Assembly: GCF_021117275.1 (NCBI RefSeq)
Contig: NZ_CP088245.1
Location: 2,455,501-2,519,500, forward strand
Length of the DNA stretch: 64,000 bases
Direction of reading: 5' to 3'
Origin: Metabacillus sp. B2-18
GTDB taxonomy: Bacteria; Bacillota; Bacilli; Bacillales; Bacillaceae
Position 1 is the stretch's first letter. Every line of letters begins with the position of its first letter. A model generated the notes under the pieces. The model had not been told where the DNA came from. It was given only the letters and a program-made list of their open reading frames with translations, and searched no databases. Both the position numbers and the translations under genes were made by a program. This document shows, piece by piece, positions 18,832 through 26,784 of this stretch.

Positions 18832-19180
18832 ACTCCATCAATCACCTCCTTCTTTATCTAAATCAATTAACTTGAGTTTAAATTATCAAATGCTTTGGAG
18901 GAGTACTACTAAACTGTTAGGAAATATAACATAGAAATTTTAATTATTAATAAGAATGCTTTTAAAACTAAAGACTAATGTTTTACCTAATTAGCTCAAG
19001 AGATAAAAACAAGAGGACAGTTCTCATGTTACTTCGTTTTGAGAAACGAAAGAAACATGAGAATCGTCCCGATGATTGCTAATAACGCTATTGCCGAAAG
19101 AGTTTGGACGTCATAATAGGAGGTATGGGTATAGGGATTTAGGAGCCTAACAAGATGAACCGTGGTGGACTTACACAAAA
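18832..19180. other. Intergenic region with palindromic repeat R2
   Basis: Holds the promoter of the GntR gene near 18840-18960 and a dispersed palindromic repeat at 19013-19070. No protein-coding frame is evident. Confidence 0.4.
19013..19070. repeat. GGGACGG palindromic repeat, copy R2
   Basis: GGACAGTTCTCATGTTACTT...CGAAAGAAACATGAGAATCGTCC forms a long imperfect hairpin of the same family as R1 (13139) and R4 (39884). Confidence 0.75.
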
Positions 19181-19210
19181 AAGATAACCGGAAAAGGAAT
19201 AGGTTATCTT
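19181..19210 (-). terminator. Terminator of the 96-aa coiled-coil gene
   Basis: Perfect stem AAGATAACC / GGTTATCTT, followed on the minus strand by TTTTTT. Confidence 0.8.
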
Positions 19211-19280
19211 AAGGTAAGGATTTTTCATATTATATTTTAGTTAAAAATTTATAAAAAATAAATTAGTTTCCCTCTACTAA

Positions 19281-19571
19281 TCAATCTACTTTAATATCAA
19301 TACTTGAAACATCCATTTGAATTGAGCTAACATTACTATCAATTGTCTGTACATCCAATTTAATTGAGTGTACATATGAATCAATGGAATTCACATTATT
19401 ATCAATTGTCGCAACATCTAGTTTTATTGAGTGAACATTGTTATCGATCATATTTACATTTGTATCTATTGAATTTAGACTGCTTTCTAGAGAATCCACC
19501 CTACTATTGAGTTCCCTAATTTCTAATAAAATATCACCTAATACATCTACAACATCTTGTAAATCAGCCAA
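19281..19571 (-). CDS. Small heptad-repeat coiled-coil protein, function unknown
   Basis: 96 aa, start after AGGAGGGATTAATTTTGGC-type leader. From residue ~25 the sequence is almost a pure seven-residue repeat of the form [I]xx[D/N]Vxx (for example SIDTNVNMIDNNVHSIKLDV). Ile and Val sit at the core positions and Asp/Asn/Ser elsewhere. It should form a long parallel coiled coil or trimer. No signal peptide, membrane segment or enzymatic motif. It has its own terminator and seems monocistronic. Resemblance to tail-fibre or MCP stalks is only compositional. Confidence 0.6.
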   Translation of the reverse strand: MADLQDVVDVLGDILLEIRELNSRVDSLESSLNSIDTNVNMIDNNVHSIKLDVATIDNNVNSIDSYVHSIKLDVQTIDSNVSSIQMDVSSIDIKVD

Positions 19572-20001
19572 AATTAATCCCTCCTAATTTTACTTCTTCC
19601 TCATTTTAAACTAATTGATAAAATACTGGAATATTAATCCATTATTTTTCAATAAATATTTTTATTCTATATCCTACTTACAATTGTTCAAATCTCTTCA
19701 ATTTTGTACTTGTATTCATCCACCAATCACGACTCCACACATGATTAATTTCCCACCCTTTTGTTATGGTAATCTTTGTCGATAGCCTTCTCTTTCTATT
19801 ACTGCCGGTGCAATCCAATTGATTCTTGACTGCTTTTGAATTTAAACTTCAGTTCCTTGCCTAGACCATTCAGATCAAATGTGCAAAAACATCTTTTCCT
19901 TATCATTTCATATATGTTTAAACACGCAAAAATTAGACACTAAATTTTTCATCAATATATGCTAGTTCATTTTCGTGACCTTCTTCAAAATAAAATTTCA
20001 G
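19572..20001. other. Intergenic region, no gene recognised
   Basis: About 430 bases upstream of the coiled-coil gene. Short broken reading frames are present but none shows a recognisable family. Part of it may be decayed coding sequence. Confidence 0.3.
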
Positions 20002-20033
20002 AAACAAAGAGCAGCATCTGCTACTCTTTGTTT
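20002..20033 (-). terminator. Hairpin overlapping the GIY-YIG stop codon
   Basis: AAACAAAGAG / CTCTTTGTTT stem of 10 bp spanning the stop codon at 20021-20023. A T-rich stretch follows a few bases later on the minus strand. Confidence 0.5.
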
Positions 20034-20902
20034 CTTTTGGCTTGCGGGGACTCGCCTCGGTAATCTACCCAGGAGCTTGCTCCGCCGTTTTGGTGTCCGC
20101 AAATAAAGCGGTTTGCTTGGGAGATGTTGTTAAATTCGGTGTCCTCATTGAAGATGTATACATCTCCATTTTTTTTGAGCACTTTTTCCCTCAGCAGTTT
20201 TTCCTTTAGTTCTTGCATTTCTGGCTCACTTGAAATGATTTGAGCCTGGGACCCAGCCAGCACCAAGAAATTTTTGCAGCCATTGGAATACCTTGCTTTT
20301 GCTTCATAGTTACGATGGGTAAATTCGTAAATCATATCGAATTCTTCTATGCCTAAAATATCTTTTTGAGCAATGTGCAGTAGTGAACGAAATTCACTCA
20401 TTTGGTCGAAAATAGACTTTTTATCTCTTTTTTCAATAGGATTCAAGGAAATTGTATTGTTATTCATAGATTCGCACGTTTCTGCTTGTTGTATCGCTTT
20501 ATTCGTTAAATATTCGTAAGCTTTGAGAAAATTTAAATCCATGTCATTGTATTTGGAAGTCCAGAAGATGACTTCGGTGAAGAAGTCTTTTGAAAAGTCA
20601 TTTTCGTGGCTGTATGACCGCGTCTTCCCATTTAATGAATGCCCTGTATAAGCCCCCATAATTTCTTTATTAATTAATTCACCTAACAGAACATAAACCC
20701 CTGATTTGTTTAAAAACAGCTTTGTATCGTGATGGGTTAGAAAATTTCGGTCAAAGCAATACAATTCGCTGCTGCGGGTATGAAAGTAATATTTACGTAT
20801 AAAACCATCACCCAAAAGTTCAATGTTTGCCGATAAGTTTAACCTTTCCGTGGACTCTATTACGTGAATGTCCTTAATATATTCAGTAGATCGTCCGCTC
20901 AT
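20021..20902 (-). CDS. GIY-YIG nuclease-fold protein with C-terminal DUF4357
   Basis: 293 aa. The GIY-YIG core motif appears as GVYVLLGELINKE...AYTGHS (about residues 68-90). It is followed by an Arg-containing helix (KTRSYSHENDFSKDFFTEVIF) and Glu residues expected for the metal site. The C-terminus (YSNGCKNFLVLAGSQAQI...NGGASSWVDYRGES) matches the DUF4357 fold that often follows GIY-YIG domains. Probable role: DNA or RNA nicking; target unknown. A 60-aa gene lies 15 nt upstream on the same strand, and a strong hairpin leader precedes both. Confidence 0.75.
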   Translation of the reverse strand: MSGRSTEYIKDIHVIESTERLNLSANIELLGDGFIRKYYFHTRSSELYCFDRNFLTHHDTKLFLNKSGVYVLLGELINKEIMGAYTGHSLNGKTRSYSHENDFSKDFFTEVIFWTSKYNDMDLNFLKAYEYLTNKAIQQAETCESMNNNTISLNPIEKRDKKSIFDQMSEFRSLLHIAQKDILGIEEFDMIYEFTHRNYEAKARYSNGCKNFLVLAGSQAQIISSEPEMQELKEKLLREKVLKKNGDVYIFNEDTEFNNISQANRFICGHQNGGASSWVDYRGESPQAKRNKE

Positions 20903-20917
20903 GAAATTTCCTCCTTT

Positions 20918-21100
20918 TTATTTTGTTTGTTTATTTAACTCTTGCTCGTAAAGTTTGATTTGCCGATGAATATCCATTTTGTCGCGTTCCAGCTGCCAAT
21001 GCTTCGAGAACCTTTGGGCACCAGACTTTCCTGTCGGTTCGTCTAGTTGGTCCCAAAACCAAATTCGTTCAATGTTTTGATTGTCTTTCCAACCTTTCAT
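20918..21100 (-). CDS. Small hypothetical protein upstream of the GIY-YIG gene
   Basis: 60 aa (MKGWKDNQNIERIWFWDQL...), start after GGGGGTAAGCAAGT, ending 15 nt before the GIY-YIG start, so the two look co-transcribed. Charged and Trp-rich, with no membrane segment. I recognise no family. It is preceded by a 15-bp stem-loop with a T-run at 21133-21190 that could terminate or attenuate transcription before this gene. Confidence 0.5.
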   Translation of the reverse strand: MKGWKDNQNIERIWFWDQLDEPTGKSGAQRFSKHWQLERDKMDIHRQIKLYEQELNKQTK

Positions 21101-21132
21101 ACTTGCTTACCCCCTTTTCAGACAACAAAAAA

Positions 21133-21190
21133 GAGCATGACATAGTTCAGCCGCTGTACGGATCAGCCGCTAAAAACTTATATCATGCTC
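21133..21190 (-). terminator. Strong stem-loop with T-run and repeated AGCGGCTG loop
   Basis: On the minus strand GAGCATGATATAAGTT pairs with AACTATGTCATGCTC (15 bp with one wobble and one bulge), followed by TTTTTT. The loop holds AGCGGCTG twice. Upstream on the same strand lie a second hairpin (GCTATC/GATGGC) and a GAGGAGGTGATATAG ribosome-binding site with no proper start codon after it. It could be an attenuator before the 60-aa gene or the tail of a relic type I toxin locus. Confidence 0.6.
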
Positions 21191-21727
21191 CTATCTAATA
21201 AAAACCTACTAGCCATCCTAAATGATAGCCTATTATCATCTTTGCTTTCGCTTATTTATTAAAATGCTCACTTTTGAGCTTATTTTTCCCTGTCTATTAT
21301 TCAGTTTTTTCGTTACAAATGGTTCTATATCACCTCCTCTTAATGATACTTTATGACTTATTCAAAACTTTAGAACTATTTCTTTCATTTTATTTCAATA
21401 AATTGTCTAATATTTTATCAATTATTTTTTATAGCTGCTTCCTCCGTGCAATCTACAGCTGTACTTGTTAAACAATTCGTTGATTTCAAAGACTTGGAAT
21501 TAGATAAGTCACTTCCGATATTTGTTTCACTGTTAACTTTACGTTACCAGCGTCTGTCGTGCTGATTAAGTATGTTAGGTAAAACGAAATATAATGACCA
21601 TCCTTCAAGTTGATTTGTTTCTGACAATATCGGGGACATGACAGTCAGGATGGTTCTAAAAAAGATTCTAAAAGAAGTGACTCTTAATATAAATTTACTA
21701 ATGTAATTTTATATTAGGGGTGATTAG
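21191..21727. other. Non-coding stretch with ribosome-binding-site-like motif and hairpins
   Basis: Contains GAGGAGGTGATATAG (minus strand, about 21316-21330) followed by only a short open frame without ATG. A GCTCA/TGAGC hairpin lies near 21266-21279. An inverted repeat, ACCATCCT (21597-21604) with AGGATGGT (21647-21654), lies before the plus-strand Ntn-hydrolase gene. No intact gene is seen. Confidence 0.4.
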
Positions 21728-22537
21728 ATGACGTTAGCACTTAATTTTAAAGGTAAGGATTTTATTGTTATGGCGATAGATGGAAGGGAAACACATTATA
21801 TTGGTGGGGAATTTGCATTCTATGAGGATAATAATAATAAAATTTTTATTCTTCCTAATAATTATGTGATTTCTTTTAGTGGGAGATTAGCAACTTCTTG
21901 TTCATTAGATAAAAACAAGAATGTTATATATAGAGGAAAAGATGTTCGAGACCTTGTTTATAGTTTAATGCATAATGACTATTGTAAAAAAATGAATAGA
22001 CATAACTTAGAGGAATATATAATTAGCAAGTTTGGATTCTACTTTTCAGATTTTGATATAAATACATTTGTACATATTGGCGGTATTGATAAGGAAGGTT
22101 TATTCCTAAAACAGCTCATTTTTTGTAACGGAAAGCTTATCGAAATAAGAAATCCTGTGTATAGTTATTTGTTTGACGGTCCTGATTATGGTCAGATTGA
22201 AGATAACATGACTAGAACAGCAGAATACGGAGATGAGATAACCCCTCAAGATTTTGAAGGCAATTTTATTCTCAAAAAAAGTAAGGGGGAATTGATTCGA
22301 TATGCTGAAAGAGTGATGCATAATGTTATTCGGGAAAACACAAACAAGAGTATCGAGCAACAAAGCATCGGAGCACATATAGATATTGCGTTAATCACAA
22401 GTCAGAAAACTGACTGGATAAGTAAAAATGGAAAACAGTTTTATTTTCGCAATAATCACAATGTAATTTACGGACTACGCAAAAAAATATCAAGTATTGT
22501 TAAGCAGCCTCCACAAAACAAAACTCAAAATAAATAA
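21728..22537 (+). CDS. Proteasome-beta/HslV-like Ntn-hydrolase
   Basis: 269 aa, start after AGGGGTGATTAG. After Met1 the sequence TLALNFKGKDFIVMAIDGRE resembles the N-terminus of proteasome beta subunits and HslV, with Thr2 as candidate nucleophile, Asp in AIDGRE and Lys in NNKIFILP at the positions of the catalytic Asp17/Lys33. SFSGRLA matches the next conserved strand. The protein is longer than HslV (about 180 aa), with a basic C-terminal tail. No HslU/ClpY or other ATPase is adjacent and it stands alone on the plus strand. Likely a self-processing peptidase or amidohydrolase. Family assignment is from motif pattern only. Confidence 0.6.
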   Translation: MTLALNFKGKDFIVMAIDGRETHYIGGEFAFYEDNNNKIFILPNNYVISFSGRLATSCSLDKNKNVIYRGKDVRDLVYSLMHNDYCKKMNRHNLEEYIISKFGFYFSDFDINTFVHIGGIDKEGLFLKQLIFCNGKLIEIRNPVYSYLFDGPDYGQIEDNMTRTAEYGDEITPQDFEGNFILKKSKGELIRYAERVMHNVIRENTNKSIEQQSIGAHIDIALITSQKTDWISKNGKQFYFRNNHNVIYGLRKKISSIVKQPPQNKTQNK

Positions 22538-22564
22538 CTATCACTCTTTATAGAGTCTCACCTC

Positions 22565-22843
22565 CTAGGACTGAGGCTTTTTTATTTTAATTTGTTCAAC
22601 CTCTCCGATTGATGAGCCATGATATTCCGCTAACGCATGGACAATTTCTAAAAGATCTGCTAATTCTTCAAGAGAGCTGGCCTTGTCGTTTGCTTCCACA
22701 TACTCCTGTAATTCTTCAAACCCTTTTTCCTGTAGCTTTTTTATGTATTCTTCATGAGATAAGATAGAAGTTTTATAAGCTTTTCCAGTTTTCTCAATAA
22801 TTTCTGGAATTCTGTCTCTAACAAGCTTGTTATACACTGGCAT
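22565..22843 (-). CDS. MazG-like nucleotide pyrophosphohydrolase, C-terminally truncated
   Basis: 92 aa. MPVYNKLVRDRIPEIIEKTG and the helical FEELQEYVEA...LEELADLLEIVHALAEYHG carry the acidic pattern of the all-alpha MazG/phosphoribosyl-ATP pyrophosphohydrolase-like family, which hydrolyses NTPs to NMPs. The usual ending (RGGF..K.YLIEVE) is missing: the frame ends at VEQIKIKKPQS, inside DNA that looks like a terminator. A decayed copy of that missing ending occurs at 27158-27227. It lies 16 nt from the HIT gene, which is upstream in the same operon. Confidence 0.75.
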   Translation of the reverse strand: MPVYNKLVRDRIPEIIEKTGKAYKTSILSHEEYIKKLQEKGFEELQEYVEANDKASSLEELADLLEIVHALAEYHGSSIGEVEQIKIKKPQS

Positions 22844-22859
22844 ATTGCTTTTCTCCCTT

Positions 22860-23246
22860 TTAGTAAATTCTTTTATCTGGAATAACTCCCCTTACTCCAC
22901 CACGTGGCTCTTCCATGTCTCCTTTATATCTCGGAATAAGATGAACATGGACATGAAAAATGGTTTGCCCTGCTACTTCACCATTGTTGATTCCGATGTT
23001 GTATCCTTCTGGGTTGTGTTCTTTATCTAATAATGCTTTTCCTTCAAATAATAAGGAATCGATTGCTCTTCTTTCTTCTATTGTTAAATCAAAATATTGC
23101 TCCACATGTCGTTTAGGTATGACTAGTAAGTGTCCTTTGTTTACTGGGTATATATCGTAAAAGGCAATGGATAAGTCATTTTCTAATACGGGCTCTACAT
23201 TTGAACAAAATGGACAGTTCAGATTTATCCCCCCTTGTCTATTCAT
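22860..23246 (-). CDS. HIT-family nucleotide hydrolase/transferase
   Basis: 128 aa. CPFCS near the N-terminus and the histidine triad HVHVHLIP (about 105-112) identify the HIT fold, which acts on nucleotide phosphoramidates or dinucleotides. ATG 23246 has a weak ribosome-binding site. AAGGGGGG lies inside the first codons, 6 nt before a CTG at 23222 that would give NCPFCS as the N-terminus, so initiation at CTG is possible. The promoter at 23271-23299 is nearly identical to the one upstream of the DUF262 gene at 62.3 kb. Confidence 0.88.
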   Translation of the reverse strand: MNRQGGINLNCPFCSNVEPVLENDLSIAFYDIYPVNKGHLLVIPKRHVEQYFDLTIEERRAIDSLLFEGKALLDKEHNPEGYNIGINNGEVAGQTIFHVHVHLIPRYKGDMEEPRGGVRGVIPDKRIY

Positions 23247-23270
23247 TTCAGGTTCTTGTGCAATAACTTA

Positions 23271-23299
23271 ATTTTACCTCATTCGACAATAATTGTTAA
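23271..23299 (-). promoter_or_regulatory. Promoter of the HIT/MazG-like pair with a 0A-box-like sequence
   Basis: On the minus strand TTAACA, a 17-bp spacer, then TAAAAT. The spacer contains TGTCGAA, the Spo0A box core. The same arrangement recurs at 62371-62399, 31 of 35 bases identical. Confidence 0.65.
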
Positions 23300-23406
23300 T
23301 TTTACTTCATCATACGTTTTTAATTATTTGTTTATAAAGCTAGGCTTTTTCCTTAAATATCGACTAAAACTCATTAATTTGAGTTTATTATTCAAAAGAC
23401 TAATAA

Positions 23407-23445
23407 AATAAGATGACCCCTGTTTAAAACAGAGATCATCTTATT
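23407..23445 (-). terminator. Terminator after the sortase gene
   Basis: AATAAGATGA / TCATCTTATT 10-bp stem with an inner CTGTTT/AACAG helix, followed on the minus strand by TTATT. It is symmetric enough to work in both directions. Confidence 0.8.
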
Positions 23446-23519
23446 AAAACTTAATAATTAAACTAAATAGTCTGTTACATCCCTTCTTCTTACTGTATAA
23501 AGAAATGTTACTTTTCACT

Positions 23520-24134
23520 TTATTTTCCAATCACATCAACTAACTCACTCTGAATAATATACCTATGTGGGGCTTTTCCTATAAATTCAAACGGGTAGCA
23601 GGTTGAGATGGTGAGGAGTGGCTTTTCTTTTTTTACAATGACGGTTCGATCTTCTTTGTTTGTGATAAAGATTTTTCTGATTTGATAAACGTAAGTACTA
23701 CCTTCAAACTCAATGGATAATGCATCCCCGATTTTGAGTTCACCCATTTCTTCAAATACAGTATCTCGATGCCCAGATAATAGGATGTGCCCATTTTCAT
23801 TTGGGAGTACTGTCCATTTGCTTTTATGCATTCCTACACCTGACTTTAGGGTTTCGCTATCCGTTCCTAAGAAGATTGGATACTTATTCTTAATCGTTGG
23901 TATATGTAATTCGCCAATTTCTTCACCCATTTGTAAGTGAGGCTTCCCATTACTTTCACTAGTTTTATTAATTTGTATTCCTTCATGATATGTATCCTTG
24001 TATCCAAGGTATTGATTCAATTCTTCATCGCTCATTTGATGTATTGCTTGTCTTTGCTGCCACCAATCAACTCCAAAATAAACAAATTGAGCGAATCCTA
24101 GAAAGATCATGACTAAACCAATTTTTCTTTGCAT
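23520..24134 (-). CDS. Class D sortase
   Basis: About 204 aa from ATG 24134, preceded by GAAGGTGATAAC; an upstream in-frame ATG at 24182 falls in a hairpin and is less likely. One N-terminal membrane anchor (IGLVMIFLGFAQFVYFGV) precedes a sortase beta-barrel with catalytic His in LLSGHRDT (about 120), Cys in TISTCYPF (about 179) and Arg in APHRYII (about 190). Class D sortases join LPxT-type proteins to the cell wall. The only visible substrate is the LPETA protein encoded 67 nt upstream. Confidence 0.88.
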   Translation of the reverse strand: MQRKIGLVMIFLGFAQFVYFGVDWWQQRQAIHQMSDEELNQYLGYKDTYHEGIQINKTSESNGKPHLQMGEEIGELHIPTIKNKYPIFLGTDSETLKSGVGMHKSKWTVLPNENGHILLSGHRDTVFEEMGELKIGDALSIEFEGSTYVYQIRKIFITNKEDRTVIVKKEKPLLTISTCYPFEFIGKAPHRYIIQSELVDVIGK

Positions 24135-24154
24135 GTTATCACCTTCAGTCAAGT

Positions 24155-24179
24155 AAAGGTAGGCGTTTAGCCTACCTTT
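24155..24179 (-). terminator. Perfect hairpin between substrate and sortase genes
   Basis: AAAGGTAGGC / GCCTACCTTT, a 10-bp perfect stem with a 5-nt loop and no long T-run. It probably lowers sortase expression relative to its substrate or stabilises the upstream mRNA. Confidence 0.6.
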
Positions 24180-24201
24180 CAAACATTTAAGTCGTTATTT
24201 A

Positions 24202-24618
24202 TTAGTCGAACTGTTTTTTTCGTAAAAGAAACAATGCACCAATAGCAACAGTCATGATACCTAGTGCCATCATGATTGGATTATTTGTTGCTGTTTCTGG
24301 AAGTGTTCCTCCTCCTTGCAGTCCCTCGCCAATTTGAGCTTCACCTTCATTTGTTTCAGTGGCACCTTCATTAGCTTGTTGATCTGCTACGTATTCGTCG
24401 TAATCAGCTTGTGATACTTCACATGGTAAACCATCATTGTCTCTGTCAAGATCATGTGGGTCATTTGTTGCACTATAACCGTTACCATACCAAAATTCTA
24501 TTACCTCTTGCGAATTTGCAAAATCTCCACAGTTCATATCCTGTGCATGTGTTACTTGGAATCCACTAAAAAGAATACCGAAAGATAGAACAGTTAGTGT
24601 AATAAATTTTTTAAGCAA
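24202..24618 (-). CDS. LPETA-anchored excalibur-domain surface protein
   Basis: 138 aa, TTG start after AGGAGGAAGAAAAA. Signal peptide (residues 1-25, ending THA), then an excalibur calcium-binding domain with the signature DRDNDGLPCE and paired Cys. An acidic Glu/Gly/Thr linker follows, then LPETA, a membrane helix and the tail RKKQFD, a complete sorting signal. It is almost certainly the dedicated substrate of the adjacent class D sortase. Excalibur domains occur in secreted or wall-bound Bacillus proteins; a ligand other than Ca2+ is unknown. Confidence 0.9.
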   Translation of the reverse strand: MLKKFITLTVLSFGILFSGFQVTHAQDMNCGDFANSQEVIEFWYGNGYSATNDPHDLDRDNDGLPCEVSQADYDEYVADQQANEGATETNEGEAQIGEGLQGGGTLPETATNNPIMMALGIMTVAIGALFLLRKKQFD

Positions 24619-25017
24619 TTTTTCTTCCTCCTAAACTTTATAATATATGTATTGTCTAGAGACAACCAAAAATAGCTTTTGTAAAAATCTGTATTATATG
24701 CACTGTTTTTTCAAACAGAATTTGAAGGCATTACTTGCTTACTTAAAAGGAAAGAATCAAAACATGAGAACGTTCCGATGATTTCCATGAGAGTCAGGCG
24801 TACTGAAGCTACTCCTTCTGCTTTTTTCTAGTTTTTAATAGTAATAACAGGAATATGAATTCAAAGGGAGAATGATATAAATGTAATAGGTGAATTTAAT
24901 CTAGGTGCAACGATTGATGCAATAGAATCGGCAACTGGAATACAAGAGCAAATATTGAAGGCCCCTGCTATATAAGACATAAGTACATTGATTATCAAAG
25001 GAATAAATTGAATTGGT
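24619..25017. other. Intergenic region with repeat half and a short open remnant
   Basis: A half copy of the GGGACGG repeat lies at 24745-24785. At about 24880-24975 the plus strand is open for 32 codons (NVIGEFNLGATIDAIES...) without a start codon, ending in TAA. It may be the tail of a deleted enzyme gene. The ribosome-binding site AAGGAGG for thuA is at 25018-25024. Confidence 0.35.
24745..24785. repeat. GGGACGG palindromic repeat, half copy R3
   Basis: AACATGAGAACGTTCCGATGAT matches only the right arm of R2 (19045-19075), so this is a decayed or truncated copy. Confidence 0.5.
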
Positions 25018-25034
25018 AAGGAGGATAAAAAACG

Positions 25035-25688
25035 TTGGTAAAAATAGTAGCACTACTAGGAGACTATTGGCACGATGCTGATGAGGCCAAGGCTGGTCTA
25101 GAAGCAGCAATAGAATGCTTAGGAAACAAGAACGTAACTCTTTACTACATTACGCATGAAGAAGTATCTAAGGTCCTCGATGAAAAGCCAGACTTATTCA
25201 TCAACGCTAAAATGGATCAATTAAACCCTAAAGATGAACGCGTGTACACTTGGCTAACGGATGAATTGGATAAAAAGATTGTCCATTATGTGGAAGATGG
25301 CGGGAATGTTTTAGCATGGCATGCTGGTTCAGCAGGATATGATCCTAATAGCAACTACATACAAATGCTACGCGGATATTTTGACTATCACCCACCAGGA
25401 CTTCAGGATGTTACATACATGCTAAAGGAAAATGAAAAAAGTGGGGAAAATACTTTTTCCTTTTCCGATGAGCAGTATTTTGTAAAGTGTGATACAGCAA
25501 ATACAGAAGTTGACCTGTGGAGTACAGGTGTAGATGGCGATTCGATCGCAGGCTGGAAGCATTTCTATGGAAAAGGAAGGGTATGCAGTTTTACTCCAGC
25601 TCATACGAAAGATGGGATGTTGAATGAAAACGTCTCAAGATTACTAGCAGAAAAAATTCATTGGATGATATCTAAGATTGATAGGTAA
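25035..25688 (+). CDS. ThuA-like domain protein
   Basis: 217 aa, TTG start 10 nt after AAGGAGG. VKIVALLGDYWHDADEAKAGLEAA and the glutamine-amidotransferase-like core (GGNVLAWHAGSAGYDP; FSFSDEQYF; GKGRVCSFTPAHTKDG) are typical of ThuA (trehalose/sugar utilisation) proteins, which have a class I GATase fold without a proven amidotransferase reaction. It faces a phytanoyl-CoA dioxygenase-family gene convergently. Sugar or sugar-derivative metabolism is a reasonable guess only. Confidence 0.82.
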   Translation: MVKIVALLGDYWHDADEAKAGLEAAIECLGNKNVTLYYITHEEVSKVLDEKPDLFINAKMDQLNPKDERVYTWLTDELDKKIVHYVEDGGNVLAWHAGSAGYDPNSNYIQMLRGYFDYHPPGLQDVTYMLKENEKSGENTFSFSDEQYFVKCDTANTEVDLWSTGVDGDSIAGWKHFYGKGRVCSFTPAHTKDGMLNENVSRLLAEKIHWMISKIDR

Positions 25689-25814
25689 AATTGCGTATCT
25701 TAACTTGAACTTGAAGTGCTTTATACTCTTACACAGGAATACAAATGTAATAGATATAGGATTTTTTAAAGATAATAATCTTTGTAGAATGAGTATGATT
25801 GTATCTAAAGAAAC

Positions 25815-25845
25815 AGAGGAGCTGCTAAATAATTGCAGCTCCTCT
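25815..25845. terminator. Bidirectional terminator between thuA-like and phyH-like genes
   Basis: AGAGGAGCTGC / GCAGCTCCTCT, an 11-bp perfect stem with a 9-nt loop between two convergent genes. Confidence 0.88.
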
Positions 25846-25857
25846 ATTAATAGTCTG

Positions 25858-26784
25858 TTATATTGTAGCTTCTTTATGTATAACTGATTTAATACTCCAC
25901 TCCAATGGTGAATAGTTCCCATTTGGACGGTTTATGTTGATTCTTTCAGTTAGTGGAGTAGTCCGATTACACATGAAACGAGGAACGCCTGAATGGTTCT
26001 GTGAGGCAGCATGATATAAAAACGGGTGGCATAAAATCACATCTCCAGGGTTTCCGGTGGTTTCAATCACCTTAAGCTTGATCCCATTTTCATCAACATA
26101 CGGATTTTCCATAAATTCCTCGATCCGATTTTTTTCATCATTCGTTGTGTTGTCCTTTTTATTAGAGGCAGTTAGTTCGGAAAACCACGGGTGCTGTTTA
26201 TTCAGAGTACGGATGCCGTCTTCAAGCTCAATTCCGTCAGGTTGCTTGGAAAGAAATTTGGCTATTACTTTATGTGAACCTTCTGCAACAAGTGTGCCTC
26301 CGCCTTGTTTTCCTATTTCAGAGAATAAATTTAAGCAAAGTAGGCCTTGTTCGGGACTGTCAAGATAATGGCGAAAATGAATACCATCCCAATGCCATCC
26401 TGTAGTCGGTACATTCCATGGTTTGAGAGCACCTTGAGAAAAATTAACTGGCCACCATCCATAGCCAACCTTCTTATCACTCTCTCCATATACTGTCCTG
26501 TCCGCCCAACGCCCCTCCCCGACAAGATCCTCAATGGCATCTGCTAATCTTTTTGTATTACATTTCTGGAATTCATCATGTTCATAGGTTTCATTTAATT
26601 GGACCATTTCTTCCGTCCAGGTTGAACGATCATTCCTTTTAATTCCTCGTTTTTCAACATTCTCCCATACAATTTTTTGAGCCTCTAACGCCACTTCTTT
26701 AGGAAATGCTTGTTCAACCTTTACCCAACCTAACTCAATGAATTGATTGACTTGCTCTTGATTTAACACCTTATAATTCGTCAT
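25858..26784 (-). CDS. Phytanoyl-CoA dioxygenase (PhyH) family Fe(II)/2-oxoglutarate oxygenase
   Basis: 308 aa, start after AAAGGAGGAAGTACT. The iron-binding triad is visible: His131-x-Asp133 in GWHWDGIHF and a distal His in CHPFLYHAASQN (about 258-263). An Arg follows in PRFMCNR that would hold 2-oxoglutarate. The substrate is unknown; bacterial members hydroxylate small molecules. It lies convergent with the ThuA-like gene, a pairing that hints at joint turnover of a sugar-like or secondary metabolite. Confidence 0.85.
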   Translation of the reverse strand: MTNYKVLNQEQVNQFIELGWVKVEQAFPKEVALEAQKIVWENVEKRGIKRNDRSTWTEEMVQLNETYEHDEFQKCNTKRLADAIEDLVGEGRWADRTVYGESDKKVGYGWWPVNFSQGALKPWNVPTTGWHWDGIHFRHYLDSPEQGLLCLNLFSEIGKQGGGTLVAEGSHKVIAKFLSKQPDGIELEDGIRTLNKQHPWFSELTASNKKDNTTNDEKNRIEEFMENPYVDENGIKLKVIETTGNPGDVILCHPFLYHAASQNHSGVPRFMCNRTTPLTERININRPNGNYSPLEWSIKSVIHKEATI

